Under the pieces are notes generated by a model that saw only the letters and a program-made list of their open reading frames with translations, was not told where the DNA came from and did no database searches. The position numbers and the translations under genes were made by a program. Positions 47,555 to 59,573 of a stretch of DNA of 64,000 nt are shown one piece after another; position 1 is the stretch's first letter, and each line of letters opens with the position of its first letter. The stretch is from Pholiota molesta (taxonomy: Eukaryota; Basidiomycota; Agaricomycetes; Agaricales; Strophariaceae). The DNA lies in contig JACGCK010000033.1 of the NCBI GenBank assembly GCA_014925825.1, positions 248,001 through 312,000 on the forward strand, written 5' to 3'.

Positions 47555-48893
47555 TGAAACAGGACCGGAGCTTCCAATGTGCGTTGTGGGAATTTATCCG
47601 AGTCATTTTGCTGGAAAGGTTTAACGAGCGAAGTATGGAAGGTAGGGAAAATATTCGGGGCGTTCGGGATCTCAAGAGTAACAGTAGAAGCATCCGTGTG
47701 CGCGCTAATGACCATGTACGGGCCGTCGAACCGAGGCATAAATTTAGCCACCCTGTTCTCTTCCGCGCGCCTGTAATCTCGGCGCCTATTAAGCGTGCTG
47801 AGCATAACCTTATCACCTGGCGCATAGACAGGTGCATCAGAACGGTGCTTGTTCGAGTGGAAAGCTTGAGTTATTTTGGCAACCATTAAATTATCCTTTG
47901 CGGCGGATACATCTAAAGCGACTTGTTCAATAATGTCTTTAGCAGTGGTCTTATAAGTTGCCGCCTCAGTATCGAGGGGGAACAACGGAGGTAAAACGCG
48001 AGGCTGTTGTCCAAAACGTAATTGGAAAGGAGAATAGCCTGTACTTGCGTTCACTGTAGACATTATTTGAAACCGGATACGCTTGAGAGCACGCTTCCAG
48101 CCGGTTTGATTATGTTCAACATGGAATCGCAGGCACTGATTAACGGTCTTATTTGTGCGTTCACTAGCACCATCAGATTCAGGATGGAACGCGGAGGACA
48201 TAGCAATTTCAATTCCCGTAATTTTGCACAATTCACTCCAGAAGTTAGAAACAAACAGCTTGTCTCTGTCAGATACTAGAGTAGCAGGCAACCCGTTCTC
48301 GCAATACCATTCATCAAAAAAAACAATCGCTAATTGTGGAGCTGTCATGTCGGAGCGGACAGGTACGATGCGGACATCGGAACCCAATCTATCGGTAATA
48401 GTCAAGATCATATTGAAACCGTCGTCTTCGGGTAAAGGCCCAATGAAATCGAGTGCCACCGACTGACATCTACTATCAGGAACTGGCAACGGGTGTAAAG
48501 GCCCGGAAGGCTTGGTTGTAGAGGACTTGTTTCGCTGACAGTCTATACAACTAGGAATGTAAGAGTTCTCAAGATCAGTTCTCATGTTAGGCCAAAAATA
48601 AGAATCTCGATAGCGTTATAAGTCTTTGCAAAGCCGAAATGACCTAATGTATCATGGGCAATTTGGAAAACTAAGGAACGCAGACTACAACCTGCAGGGA
48701 CAATCAAACGGTCAGACAAAAACCATAAACCGTTCCTGATATTAAGATTTGTTATTCCTCTGCTTGCTGAGAGTAGCTTTTGGCACCAAGGATCACTTTG
48801 GTAACATGCTGTAATTTCTGAGACTAATTTTGGGTCCAGTGTTACGCTCGACTTAAACGGACAATTTCCTTGTCTGAGAGCGCGTTTACGCAT
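47515..48893 (-). pseudogene. Integrase region of the chromovirus, frame-broken
   Basis: The HHCC zinc finger is spread over two frames (HDTLGHFGFAKTY, then CIDCQRNKS). The catalytic core follows: ALDFIGPLPEDDGFN with the first Asp, LVSDRDKLFVSNFW with the second and AFHPESDGASERTN with the Glu. The C-terminal GPY/F-like part reads FMPRFDGPYMVI. A shift near 48585 separates finger and core. Confidence 0.85.
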
Positions 48894-48923
48894 GCGAAAA
48901 CTCCGCTACAAGGCATTATGGAG

Positions 48924-49397
48924 CTATGACGACTTCTTCCTTGGGCAAAAGTGGTATGGATGCGAAGCCGACGCTTCTGCTATGTCGAGAGAGGCCAGTT
49001 TGGCATGCGGGAAACGAGACAAGGCATCGGCCACAGTGTTATCATCCCCTTTAACGTAGACAAATTTGCAGTTGTAAATTGAGAGCTCCTCCATCCAGCG
49101 CGCTTGTCGTCGTGATAATTCTTTCTGAGTGTCGAAATTTAGCAGAGTCTTATGGTCTGTGTAAACCAAAAATTCTGAACCCAAGAGGTCAACTTTCCAG
49201 CGCCGAATTGCTCGCAAAATCACTAGTAATTCTTTCTCATGAACAGGATAATTAAGCTCAGCACCCTTGAAAGTCATAGAGTCGAAGGCGACAGGTCGAG
49301 AGCCAGACCAGGTCTCTCCGAAGGAAAGCACGGCGCCAGAGCAAGTATCTGAAGCGTCCGTGGTAACAAAAATCTTTTGGAGGGATTGTATGATCAA
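48924..49397 (-). pseudogene. RNase H region of the chromovirus
   Basis: VTTDASDTCSGAVLSF, the catalytic Glu in YPVHEKELLVILRA and LVYTDHKTLLNF, then DDNTVADALSRFP, the standard end of Ty3/gypsy RNase H. Neighbouring RT frames are shifted relative to this one. Confidence 0.85.
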
Positions 49398-49553
49398 TTA
49401 CTGTAAGACATTCTCTGGAGGTGACAATTTCTTTAATATTTTGAAAAGCCATTTCGTGTTTCGGTGTCCAAGCTGGAAAACATTTGTCGTATTTTCTAAA
49501 AGTTAATTCACTCAATATTTCTGACTGTATTGCTAAACGTGGCAAGAAAGCGT

Positions 49554-50289
49554 TTAAATAGCACACAAGGCCAAGAATTTGCAAACATCCTTCGTGGATT
49601 CAGGTGTGGCCAATCTAATATTTATCCACTTTCTTAGAATCAGCTTCGATACCAGACTGGGAGACTTTGTGACCCAAGAAATTAATCTCGTATTTAAACA
49701 AGTGAGTCTTTTCTTGTTTACATATAAACGGGCGTCAATCAGAGCTTGTAGAACCGTTTTAACATTCTGAATATGCTCTTCTAGGGAGTGGACCAGATAC
49801 AATATCATCTAAATAGATGTAGCAAATTTTTCCAATGAGGTGTTGCAAAGCACGTGTAACTCGTCTCTGGTGGATAGAAGGCGAATTGCGGAAACCCATG
49901 GGCATCACGAGCCATTCGTAGGCGCCAAAGGGTGTAGTAACCGCTGTATATTTAATACTATCTGGGTGCATCCGGGTTTGGAAGAAACTATCAGTCATGT
50001 CGATCTGCGCCCAGATTTTCCCCTTTGCGCAGCTGCGTAAAACATTATCTACATCTGGTATTGGGAAGTTATCAGGTACAGTATTGTCGTTGAGTTGACG
50101 ATAATCGCAAACCCAACGGGGCATTGCCTTTGGATCCGCTTTTGGGGTAATAAAGGACGGTGAACAGTGGGAACTGGAATATAGCCTAATAAAGCCAGAG
50201 TCTAAACGCTGTTTGATAAGAGCTTGGAAAGAGTCTTGTATTGACGAGGACATGGGTACGTTCGAGTTTTTACTTGTCTTTAGGGTCAA
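49554..50289 (-). pseudogene. Reverse transcriptase region of the chromovirus, frame-broken
   Basis: Fingers and palm include RWVCDYRQLNDNTVPDNFPIP, KIWAQIDMTDSFFQ, TPFGAYEWLVMPMGFRNSP and the active site YIYLDDI at about 49800. The frame shifts directly after this motif; the thumb (HSLEEHIQNVKTVLQALIDA) is in the next frame. Confidence 0.88.
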
Positions 50290-50304
50290 TTAGAACAATC
50301 CGGG

Positions 50305-53028
50305 CTACTTCATCATCTGGTAATTCAGAGCTGTGGGAATAGGTTCAAAGATAGGCGCGAAATCAGCTTTAATTTGTTCTTGTATTTCTGGAGTTCGAGT
50401 AAAGAGGCAATTCTTCACTCTATTTGTGATAGCTGCTATGGGATTAGCTGGTTTGCTTTCTTTGTAATCATTATTCTCGGATAGTTCACGGCGTCGAATT
50501 GCTAGACGCCACTTCAATTCTGCTTTAAACCTTTTCCTATTTTCTTTATATTCTGATCGGCGTTCTTTTGGAGTTAATAATACAGGAGGGGGAGAAATCT
50601 TCCCCGGGTTCAGCAAATCGTAGCCACATTTTTTATCAATAACTGTTCGAAGCTCATGATCAATAACAATACCATTATGCTGGAGAAAAGGTAACCCGAG
50701 TAAAATTTCTGCACACAAGTCATTACAAATCAAGGCAATTGTAGGTTTAGACGACCAGGCGTTGTTAACGGAATTAAGAGTAATGACAACAAAATCGACA
50801 AAAGAGAACGGGGTATCAGACCAGGCCAAGGTAGCGCCAATGGGTTTCTTGAGCTTGTGAATAGGTAGCGCTAATTTCAAAACGAGTTTAGGCCTAATTA
50901 AAACTAGGTGAGCACCGTCGTCGAGTAACGTCCTGACAGGGACAGAGAAATCGTTCATGGGAGAATCACAGGTAGCAGTCCACCAAAGGTGCTCGACTGT
51001 TATAGGACTTGTGCGTTCAAGACAAGCGTGATTACTCACATCATCCGAAGCGTAGCCATCATCGTCAGAATGTCTCTTCTCACTTGAGGAAGAAGGGGAG
51101 ACCCCTCGCTGTGTTACTAAACCAATCGGTGAGCCACGTTGGGAGCGCTCCTCGGGTGATGGAGAAGGAGTACGCGGAGAACGAGCCCTACGCAAGTTCG
51201 ACGGGCCAGCTGAAGCGTTTCGGCGCAAGAATCTACCGTTAGTGACCGGTGCAGACTGAGCTCTATAATTCTGAGGGATTTCGTGTTTGTAAGGGTAGTT
51301 ATGCTCGAGACGTTCTCGTTTGTTATCGACGTGGGGAGCCGGTGGGGGATTTTCACGACGAGTGTATTGCGAGGGCCGGTTATGGTAGTAGCTCGCCGTG
51401 GCGGCGACAGGGGCGACGGTGGGACCCATAGGAGCAGGGTTGAAAGACGCCTGTGTCGGGACGATTTTTGGATTGACAGGAGAAGGTTTACCATTGAAGC
51501 TACGCGCCCAGTCGTCAGTTATGACCTTGTAATTGATACCAGAGGGGGGATCGTCAATGCATTTGGCGCCAGAATGATCATCAGACAAGACATTGACACG
51601 TCGGCATTTGTAGCAGCCACGGTGATGCTGGAGGACCGAACACTTGTCCTCCGTGAGTTTGGGAGGGAAAATCCTGGGCCCAATGAAACCCACAGGAGGG
51701 TTATGAGCTGGATACACGTTAGCGCCCGTTGCCATATTTGAACCCATAGCAGCGGTGGGAGCGTAGTACCCAGTCCTCTGGCGCTTGTTCATAGAGTCGT
51801 TGTCATTTCTGTTGAACCCAGCGTAATTCTCTCGAAACATCTTTTCGGCTGCGGAGGCTAGCGCTTCGTGCACTTTAGCGCTCGTGATATCGAGCTTTAA
51901 AATCCTCGCAATCCATTTATCAAAGACCAGTTCGTCTTCGATACGCTCGCGTTCGGAGTCAGACAGGCTGTCGATAGCGTCGCGCAAACGTTTGGAGAAG
52001 TTGCGGGTCAAGATATCACGAAGCTCGGCAGGTTTCACGTAGTACTCGGAATGGGATAACTGGTTGTTTGCGATGGTGATACGCCTATAAAAGGCGGAAA
52101 ACTTCTCATCGGGTTCCATGTGCGCGTGAACGTCATTCTGTAAGATCTTTCTTTCCCAATCTTTCTCGAGGAACGAAGATCACATTACGGCCATGAAATC
52201 GCGGAAAGAAAAACCTTCTTCAGAATCTATAAGCGCTTCCCATTCATCTCTGTTGCGCTCGAGCCAAGCCTCTGAAAGCTTGTTTTTGCGGAAGCAGCCA
52301 AAGATTTCGGTGACGCGTTCCTCCTTGGCGATCTTCTTTCGATGGAAGTGAACAAGCGCTTCTTTCTCCCAGTCGTGCAAGAGAGCCGGAGTGATATTCT
52401 CGCACTCGAGGATCAAAGGAGGATATTTATGGGAAGTTTCAATGAAAGACGGAGCGCTGGCGGTAGTCATGATTTCGGAATCGGAAGAAGAGTCAGAACC
52501 AGTGGGGTGAAAGGCGATATTGTCAGGGTAATTCGTTTCGATAACTGAGGGTTCGCTTCCGGTTGAAGATTCACTCGACGAATTCGAAGGGTCTTCAGGA
52601 TGAGAAGGCTCGGAGTCAGGGTCAGAAGAACTCGAAGAATCGTCAGAAGGATCCGGAGGGCTGTCGTTTAAGGGATTAACGGCAGATGGGTTCGTTTCGG
52701 CCACGGAAGAATCAGTAGAATCCTCGACAGGAATGAGATCTGGGAGCGAGGACAAAGATGAAGAACTAGAATCAGCTGAAGAAGGATTTGAGGATAAATC
52801 TTCGACGTCTTTTGTGAAAGAAAAATCTGAAGGGTCTGAGTCACCCGAAGAAGGAGATGAGTGGTTAGTGACTGGGCTTTCGACCTTGGGTTCCGGAGAT
52901 CGAGACGTCCTAAGAACGGAACGGTCGTTATCACCCGCTAAAGGACCTAAAACAGGCAAGTTGTTCTGCCTGGCAGAAGCCCTAGTGAAACGAGGTCTAA
53001 CAGGGGTGACGCGTGAGCCACTAGACAT
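50305..53028 (-). pseudogene. gag-protease region of the chromovirus with in-frame stop
   Basis: Two frames, 52180-53028 and 50305-52119, are in register and separated by one TGA at 52180-52182. The N-part is Ser/Pro/Asp-rich, then a capsid-like segment (FSAFYRRITIANNQLSH, LRDILTRNFSKRLRDAI), a knuckle-like C-x2-C-x9-H-x4-C (CYKCRRV...HSGAKC) and an aspartic protease-like LLDDGAHLVLI ... AEILLGLPFL. The usual DSG is DDG here. Confidence 0.8.
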
Positions 53029-53428
53029 CTTTAACAGTAGGAGTAGAAAACGGAAGCTGGATTGAGAGAAATATCAGCGCTGGACAAGAGATCACAGCGA
53101 AGATCAGGGACGGATCAAAAATAAGCTCGAGCCCAAAATATATGCGCGCTAATTCCAAAAATAGCGTATATATGCGCCCCAAGAAGTACAATAGCCCAAG
53201 TACCTGGGGATAAACTGAGACACGCTATAGGCTGGGGCTGGAGCTGGAGCTGGTGTCTGGAGAAAACTGGAGGATGCGGGAGACTGGAGTACTATACAGT
53301 TCCGTGGAAGAAAAAGAAGTAAACGGTGAAGCTGTTGTGAGAAAGCGATTAACGCGAGTCTCTGTTGTGTACAGGAGTGTCTCGAGTGCAATAAATCCGT
53401 CACAAGTTGATTGATGTCAAAAAAAAAG

Positions 53429-53693
53429 TGAAAGACCACTCCGTATGGAGTGGAATACACTGAAATGAAGCAAGGTTTGATGACTTACGGAATCGGACCG
53501 AAAAAGACAGGATCAAGTTGTGGATTTATTGAGTTTGGGTAAGAGCGGTGTCTATGAGAAGAGGAGGGGATGAGATGTGTGTGTGGTATGGTAAGAGTAG
53601 GTGTATATCGGGAAGGAAGAGGTAAGGTACTAAATGGATCGGACGCGTCGTATGTATCTACTGGTGTAAGGTCAGGTGACGGCCATCCTTACA
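53429..53693 (-). repeat. 5' LTR of the chromovirus
   Basis: 265 bp, TG...CA, immediately followed on the right by the target duplication GCATT (53694-53698). The bases just inside (minus strand, from 53428 down) do not show the usual TGG-initiated tRNA primer site. Confidence 0.92.
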
Positions 53694-53698
53694 GCATT

Positions 53699-55163
53699 TC
53701 ACAAAGTCCAAGTTCACATGCTCATAATGCATATCTGACATTCCACTTAGAAGAATTGGAGAACTTGCAACTTTGCAGTATCCCCATTCTTTGTTTCTTC
53801 CACTATGTCCCATCAACTTATGCTGTATGTCTGCTATCATCCTCATTCTGTCACTAACTAGATGTCAATTCTGAACTCACTTATTTGTCCACCTCCCTGC
53901 CCATCTACCCTTACTCGCTACTGCTTTATACCAACAAGATGAGCACCAACAATTACCAACCGACAGTGACCATGCTGAAAACGCGCTAGAACTTCATGCC
54001 CAAATGTACGTGCAACACACATGCTTGAGTGCGCTAGGACATACAAGACGCGTCACGCACTAGGTCACCTCTCCTCACGCTGTCTCACTTGAAGTTGCTC
54101 AAGCTTGCGCAAGGTTACGAGTCTTTACGCAGTAAAGTGAGTTCTTTTCACCAAGCAAAAAAAATGTATGCACTGTCATCCCCATCACTGATGCCATCAA
54201 TCACACAATTTATCACGTGTTATTTTTATCTCCACAGTGCTTTAAATAGCCTGATATTTGCCATCATTGATATGTTACTCAAATAGATTTGATCAGATCA
54301 ATGTGCATTATATAAGCCTTGTAATTTGCAGCCATCATGGATTGCCTCTATTTGTCTAAGGCTCCATCACACACAGCCCACTTTGATCTGATCAGATCAA
54401 CTGCATTATATAACCCATGCAAATTGCAGCCATATTGAAGACTGAAAGAGACTCATAATATGGACCAGACTTTAGTCCATCATTATTTTAAAATTAGAGA
54501 GACCAAAGAACAACCAAGTTGAACCAGTCTGGAAAGGTCTTTGCTCATGAAACTTAACAGCAATTAAGCGTCTAAATTTAACTTTCTAACCAGCCCAAGA
54601 TCTTAATTTTAGGATGTGTTTTGCCCAAGTTATTAGCAAATGCACTTTTCATCCTCATTTTGGGCACTTGAAAACCGTTTTGGGCGCTTTTCAATGAATA
54701 ATAACAGGGCACTTTCGTAATTTTGCAGTATTATAGTACCTTTATATACACCTTTTTAACAAAAAAAATTAATTGTAAATTTGGATAAGAATTGACCTGA
54801 CTATAATTAATTCTATCTGTCCTACTCATTTTGAGTAAGTAAAAGGGTTTAAATAAAGACATGTAGGTGCTGAATATGCCTACAGGCTTTGATTGTCTTA
54901 CATTATGACGTACAGGGTGTTGGAAAAGGCGTCCTAATGGCATTTTGGTATGCCTGTACGTCATTATTCTGAGACATGTCTTGAAATATACCTATTTTAG
55001 GGTCTCAAATCAGATTTAATCATTACTCAGTCAATTCTCAGGCGAAAGTTACGATCTTGGGCTAGTTAGAAAGGTATGATTCAATACTACATTTCTGCTT
55101 TTTTATGATAGAAACCTCCAACTATACATCAAACCACAAGTAAAATGGGAGCAAGCTGTGGCT
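53699..55163. other. AT-rich region with short repeats, no gene
   Basis: A 50-bp unit containing GATCAGATCAA, TGCATTATATAA and TTGCAGCCAT is directly repeated at 54286-54336 and 54384-54433. A 15-bp inverted repeat (ATTATGACGTACAGG type) spans 54901-54967. No supported coding region. Confidence 0.5.
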
Positions 55164-55171
55164 TATTCTGG

Positions 55172-56110
55172 TAGTGCTTAGAAGTCCGGTCTCAAGACTG
55201 GAAAATACCGAGACTGGACCGGAACTGAACCGGAAATGACCGGAAAATTGATGGACCAGAAAAGACCGAGACAGTGGTCCGGTCCACGGTCCAACAGGTT
55301 TGAAAAAACAGATGGACCGATCAAAAACCGGTCTGGACCGGTCCCAACCGGTCTTTGGCCGTGAAAATTTGTAGGCTAGTAAAATGTTAAAATTTCTCTC
55401 GAACGATGCCCAAATCATATTTTTAGCATGAGAATTGACAAAGTTATTAATAGTTTCATTTGAGTAATTACTTTGGGCGTTTCAAAACGCTTTTAGCCGC
55501 AGTGCAAACGTTAATGGGTCGTACCTTTCGTAAACTTAAACATATATAGAAAACATATAGATTTACAGGATGCAATTTCCTTAATATTTGAAAAACATTT
55601 GGTTGAGCTATAGCAATATCGATGTTTTTTACTCTTTTTGACTACTTCAAAGACACTTTTGCCTATGCTTCGTTCAGTATAGACATCGCCCTTTTGCAAA
55701 TTGGGATACAGTTAGATATTAAAATTACCCTTTTAACAAGCATAGAATCATAATATATGGTAAACAATTGACTGAGATATCACAAAATGCGCTCAACCAC
55801 TGCATTAGCTAGTATTTTAATTGTTTCTCACTCAATTCTCCACCGATTTTCATATTTTTTGAAGCACTACATACTACATAGAGTATTCTACCTAACTATT
55901 ACCAATCTGGACCGGTCTTTGACCGGTTGAGACCGGTTTGGACCATAACCGGTCTTAACCAGTCTTTGAACCGATTGAGACCGCAAAAGACCGGTTCAAG
56001 TCGGTCCAGTCCAGTTTTTTGCGGTCTTCAAAAACTAGAACACCGGTCTCAGTCTCGGTCTTGCCAAATATGGGCAAAAAAACCAGACTGGACTGGACTT
56101 TCAAGCACTA
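55172..56110. mobile_element. Non-autonomous hAT-type element with ACCGGTC arrays (element C)
   Basis: The 8-bp direct repeat TATTCTGG flanks the element exactly (55164-55171 and 56111-56118). The inverted ends read TAGTGCTTAGAAGTCCGGTC and TAGTGCTTGAAAGTCCAGTC, matching hAT ends (TAGNG or CAGTG with 8-bp duplications). Subterminal arrays of GGACCGGTC / GACCGGTTTGGACC motifs lie at 55190-55370 and 55905-56050. The 939-bp body has no transposase frame. Confidence 0.88.
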
Positions 56111-56118
56111 TATTCTGG

Positions 56119-57390
56119 GCATTCAACCAACACATGTGTGCTCAGCAGAAATGCTAAATATAGCGAGTACATGATTTCAATGATCCTATCATTGATTTAG
56201 TGATATGGCATAGGTTTGTAAGCAGTGCATTTACGTTGCTGATGTAATAGGCTTTTTTTGGGATTGATTAATCAATCTGATGGGCTGATAATTATCTTCC
56301 TTCCTCTCCACCAGTATGATACCATTCAAATGGTTCAAGGTCAAACATATGCAGCTTGACAGAATCTCTTTCCACATTCTGTATGCATATAACCATTATC
56401 CTCCTTTGCGTCTCGGCTATCCTGGTGACTTGTACATCCAAGGATCTTCTTCTTTATTGTGGTACAAAGTCAACAAGGAACATCCTTTGTGGAATGATGA
56501 ATCATTTGGTTGGGTTAGGGTACCAGGTGATTTAGGATTGGATTGTCATATCCATATCAAGCACCCTTTGCGTCATTTCCACTTGGTGGCTTAATGTAAG
56601 AAAGAAAAAACTATTGATCTTCTATCAGATACCAAATGGCTTAAAGATTCAGATGGCAAGCATATGGCATATTGTATATACAGAAAATAAAATCTGAATA
56701 AAATAATAATATAGTTACAATTTATGTATTTTAGGTGCTTGAAATTTTTGGAAGAAAATTGGGTCCCAAGGGCCCGAAAATTTTCTTTTGATTTAAGGCA
56801 AATTTTAAAATATAGTTTTTTTTTTCCATTGTGACACGTGACATGAGCACTTGATCGTATTAGTACAGTAGAATGCATCTGGACACATGCACATCGAATG
56901 TGCTCAAATGCGCACAGAGCCGCTGTGGTGTGCGCACTTGAAACAGATGTGCAGTTATTCAAGTGACCCAGTGCACTCGGACACATGTCGTGTGCTGCCG
57001 TATCAATGTCATGAGCTCGCACAACACTGCTGTGGCGGTGCACATCGGATGGTGCAGACAAACATCAGATTAGACTAGATACAGATTAGATACACATCAC
57101 ATGTACATAGGCAACTTCCGGATTATCTCCGGCACCAGACTTGCCACTGCACAGTGGCTGCACATGGGCCATATCCATCTTTGTCTGCAACCACACTGTT
57201 ATCAATGATCATCCATCAGATCAGGCTGCTCCACCACGACCCTGGCAGCCTAATGTGAACTTGTTCCAAATTTTAATTGGACACTTATAGCATATTCTCG
57301 CCCTCAGAGAGGATGTGCTATTGCGCTACGAGGCCACCTGCCTGCTGCATCCACTTGAGGTAGACTTTTCTTAACTTTTGAAATCACCAA
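56119..57390. other. AT-rich region with an unassigned open frame
   Basis: A 92-codon plus-strand frame at 56316-56594 (LRLGYPGDLYIQGSSSLLWYK in part) looks protein-like and may be a remnant of a lineage-specific gene, but I do not recognise a family. 56860-57060 is rich in GTGC/GCAC words. No RNA gene was seen. Confidence 0.4.
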
Positions 57391-59332
57391 TCATTTTCTT
57401 AACTGCCATCTCAGGATACATACCCTAGGGAGTATGACCCGCTTTCTGTGGTACCTGCTGAAGACTTGGAGCAGTACTACTTTGCAGCAGTAGCAGATGC
57501 CAAGAATGCCCTGCAATGTGCAAATTGGTGGTTGAAGTTGACATCGGTGATGCTCTTGGAAGGCCTTCTCACAAAGTTGAGCCTGTGTGAGAAGGATGGA
57601 GTGACTCTCAAGATTCTCTTTTGCAAGATATGATCAATCAAAATGGAGTGCCTGACCTGGAAGTTGCCTCACTAGCCTGATCACCAGCTGTGGCTGGGTG
57701 CCTGTTTGCACCACCAGAGGTAGCTTGAAACAACACCTACATTGTGTGCACAGACTTATAGCTGCAGCTGCTGGTAGTGCATATAAAAGGCACTTGGTGT
57801 CTGGGATTTGCAACCCACCAGTGGCAGTTGCTTAGTATTAGTGACTTACTTCCAACTGCCATGCCATCCGATGAGAATGATGCCAAGCCAGGCAGCTCTG
57901 CCCTTGTCTAGGAAATGCCCTCAGGATGCTCTGCAGCTTGGGCCAAGGGAAAAACTGTACATCCGCTCCTTTCAATCACAACACCATTCAAACCTCAGAA
58001 TAATCTTTCCATCTTGGCCTAGGTGCACCACTGATCCTTTAGTGCACCACAGATGACATTTCAGGAGATCAATCCATGCACTCTGTAATATGCATGCCTT
58101 GATCACAAATGGAATTTTATGCATGGGGGAGTGCTCTGGGGAGCCAGATGAAGCTTTCACCACACAGTAAGATCTTGCTTTTCCCATTTGCTTTGCTTAC
58201 TGAGTATACCCAGAGAACAACAAGAGCACAAGGTCTTTTCTTCCCTACTGAAAATAGTCCCTGGGCTGGAGGAGTGGCTCATGACTGCTGGTTCCGAGCA
58301 AGATGTGCATTTCATTGCCACCCTTGTGAGCTGAATTTCATAAACTTTGCTTGTGCCTAAGCTCATCGTCCTCGCCTGAGTCAGCTGCAAAAAGAAGCAT
58401 CAAGTGTGCATTCCAATGACATGAAGAGCTTGAAGTCGGCAATAATTGACTGGCTTATGCCGCCTGGCAAATCTCTCATCCCTCCTCTTCTGCAGAATAT
58501 CAAAGATAATCACAGCTTTAATCATGAAATTATGGGCTCACTCCTTTGCCCAGCAGGTGTTGATTGGGCAGACCGTGAGCAAGTGAAGTTTCACGCCCTC
58601 ATACCCCAGCCTGTTGCTTAACTGCTCTTCAGAATTAAACAGAAGCTCCACACAGGTGAACTGACCATTTCCAGTGATCAATGGCCAATATTCCTATATA
58701 AATCTTATGAATATGACAACAGCAATCCTTGGCAGGGCCTGTTACAGAGCATGATCTTGGTCAAGGTTAGCAACCTTTTCAACCTCAAGTTGTTTTCAAC
58801 AGACTTTGACCATAGCTAACACCATCCAGACATTCAGGCATATATTCACATTGCCAAGCTCCGTGGACAAAGAATCAAAGGCCACCAGGTCAGGAACTGC
58901 CCATATCCATGGCATGTCATACATGACGCATGCTTCTATCACATACATGGCCACTCAAGTTCACTTTCTTTTTATTTGTCCTGTCTAACAATAACCCCAT
59001 TTCCTCCCAGGCTAGGTTTGCACTATCAAAGGCAGGGGTTTTCACTCAGTCTGATTTTGTCACAGATTTGGAGTGATTCTATAACAGCCTCCTTGATCTT
59101 CTTGAAGATTCCGAGGAGACGGTGAAAGTAGATGCCTTACTGGCTTGGTGGAATAAGTGATTTAAATTTTTTTTGAAATCAAATTGTTCAAAAGTATTGA
59201 ATTCTTTTGGCAGGCAGGTGTTTCCGAATTTGGTGACAAACTCAAGGCCTGTTTCAAAGAACAGTGCATTTGCCAAGATTAAGGCAAAAAGGGCAGCAGC
59301 AAAACAATCCACTCTTACTGATTTTAATCACT
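57391..59332 (+). pseudogene. DUF6698-family gene remnant
   Basis: 58406-59330 aligns piecewise with the basidiomycete DUF6698 family, whose function is unknown: FNHEIMGSLLCPAGVDWADRE, SSDQWPIFLYKSYEYD, SNPWQGLLQSMILV, FRHIFTLPSSVDKESKATRSG, AHIHGMSYMTHASITYMATQ, then FYNSLLDLLEDSEE, LLAWWN and SAFAKIKAKRAAAKQ. Stops interrupt it (for example at 58619-58621 and near 59075). An upstream stretch at 57430-57633 (PLSVVPAEDLEQYYFAAVADA) may be its 5' part. The family is abundant in repeat-rich parts of such genomes. Confidence 0.65.
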
Positions 59333-59573
59333 AGTCTTGGCTCCTCAGAGTCTTTAGGAGAAATGTAGATCTAGTCCGACTCATGGCAGCACATTCTTAT
59401 TTTTTACACACCGGGCCACTGTACTTCCCACCTATATAGTACTTGCAAACCATCCCTGTTATTTGTAACCAATTCTATACACAAGTTACTGATGTGACTA
59501 CTAAAAACAATTGCTTCTTTCCTTATATGGCAGACATTTAGCTATCAGGTTGTGCCATCGCTTGTGCCACTAC

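Larger units (their letters stand above)
46931..53693 (-). mobile_element. Complete but decayed Ty3/gypsy chromovirus LTR retrotransposon
   Basis: Two direct LTRs (46931-47191 and 53429-53693) begin TG and end CA, with the 5-bp target duplication GCATT on both sides (46926-46930 and 53694-53698). The coding strand is minus, so the 5' LTR is the right-hand one. Order of domains: gag, zinc knuckle, protease, RT, RNase H, integrase, chromodomain, which defines a chromovirus of fungi. A polypurine tract (GGGGGGAGCAG on the minus strand) abuts the 3' LTR at 47192-47210. The frames are broken by an in-frame TGA in gag and by several shifts in pol, so the copy is not expected to encode a working polyprotein. 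Confidence 0.92.
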
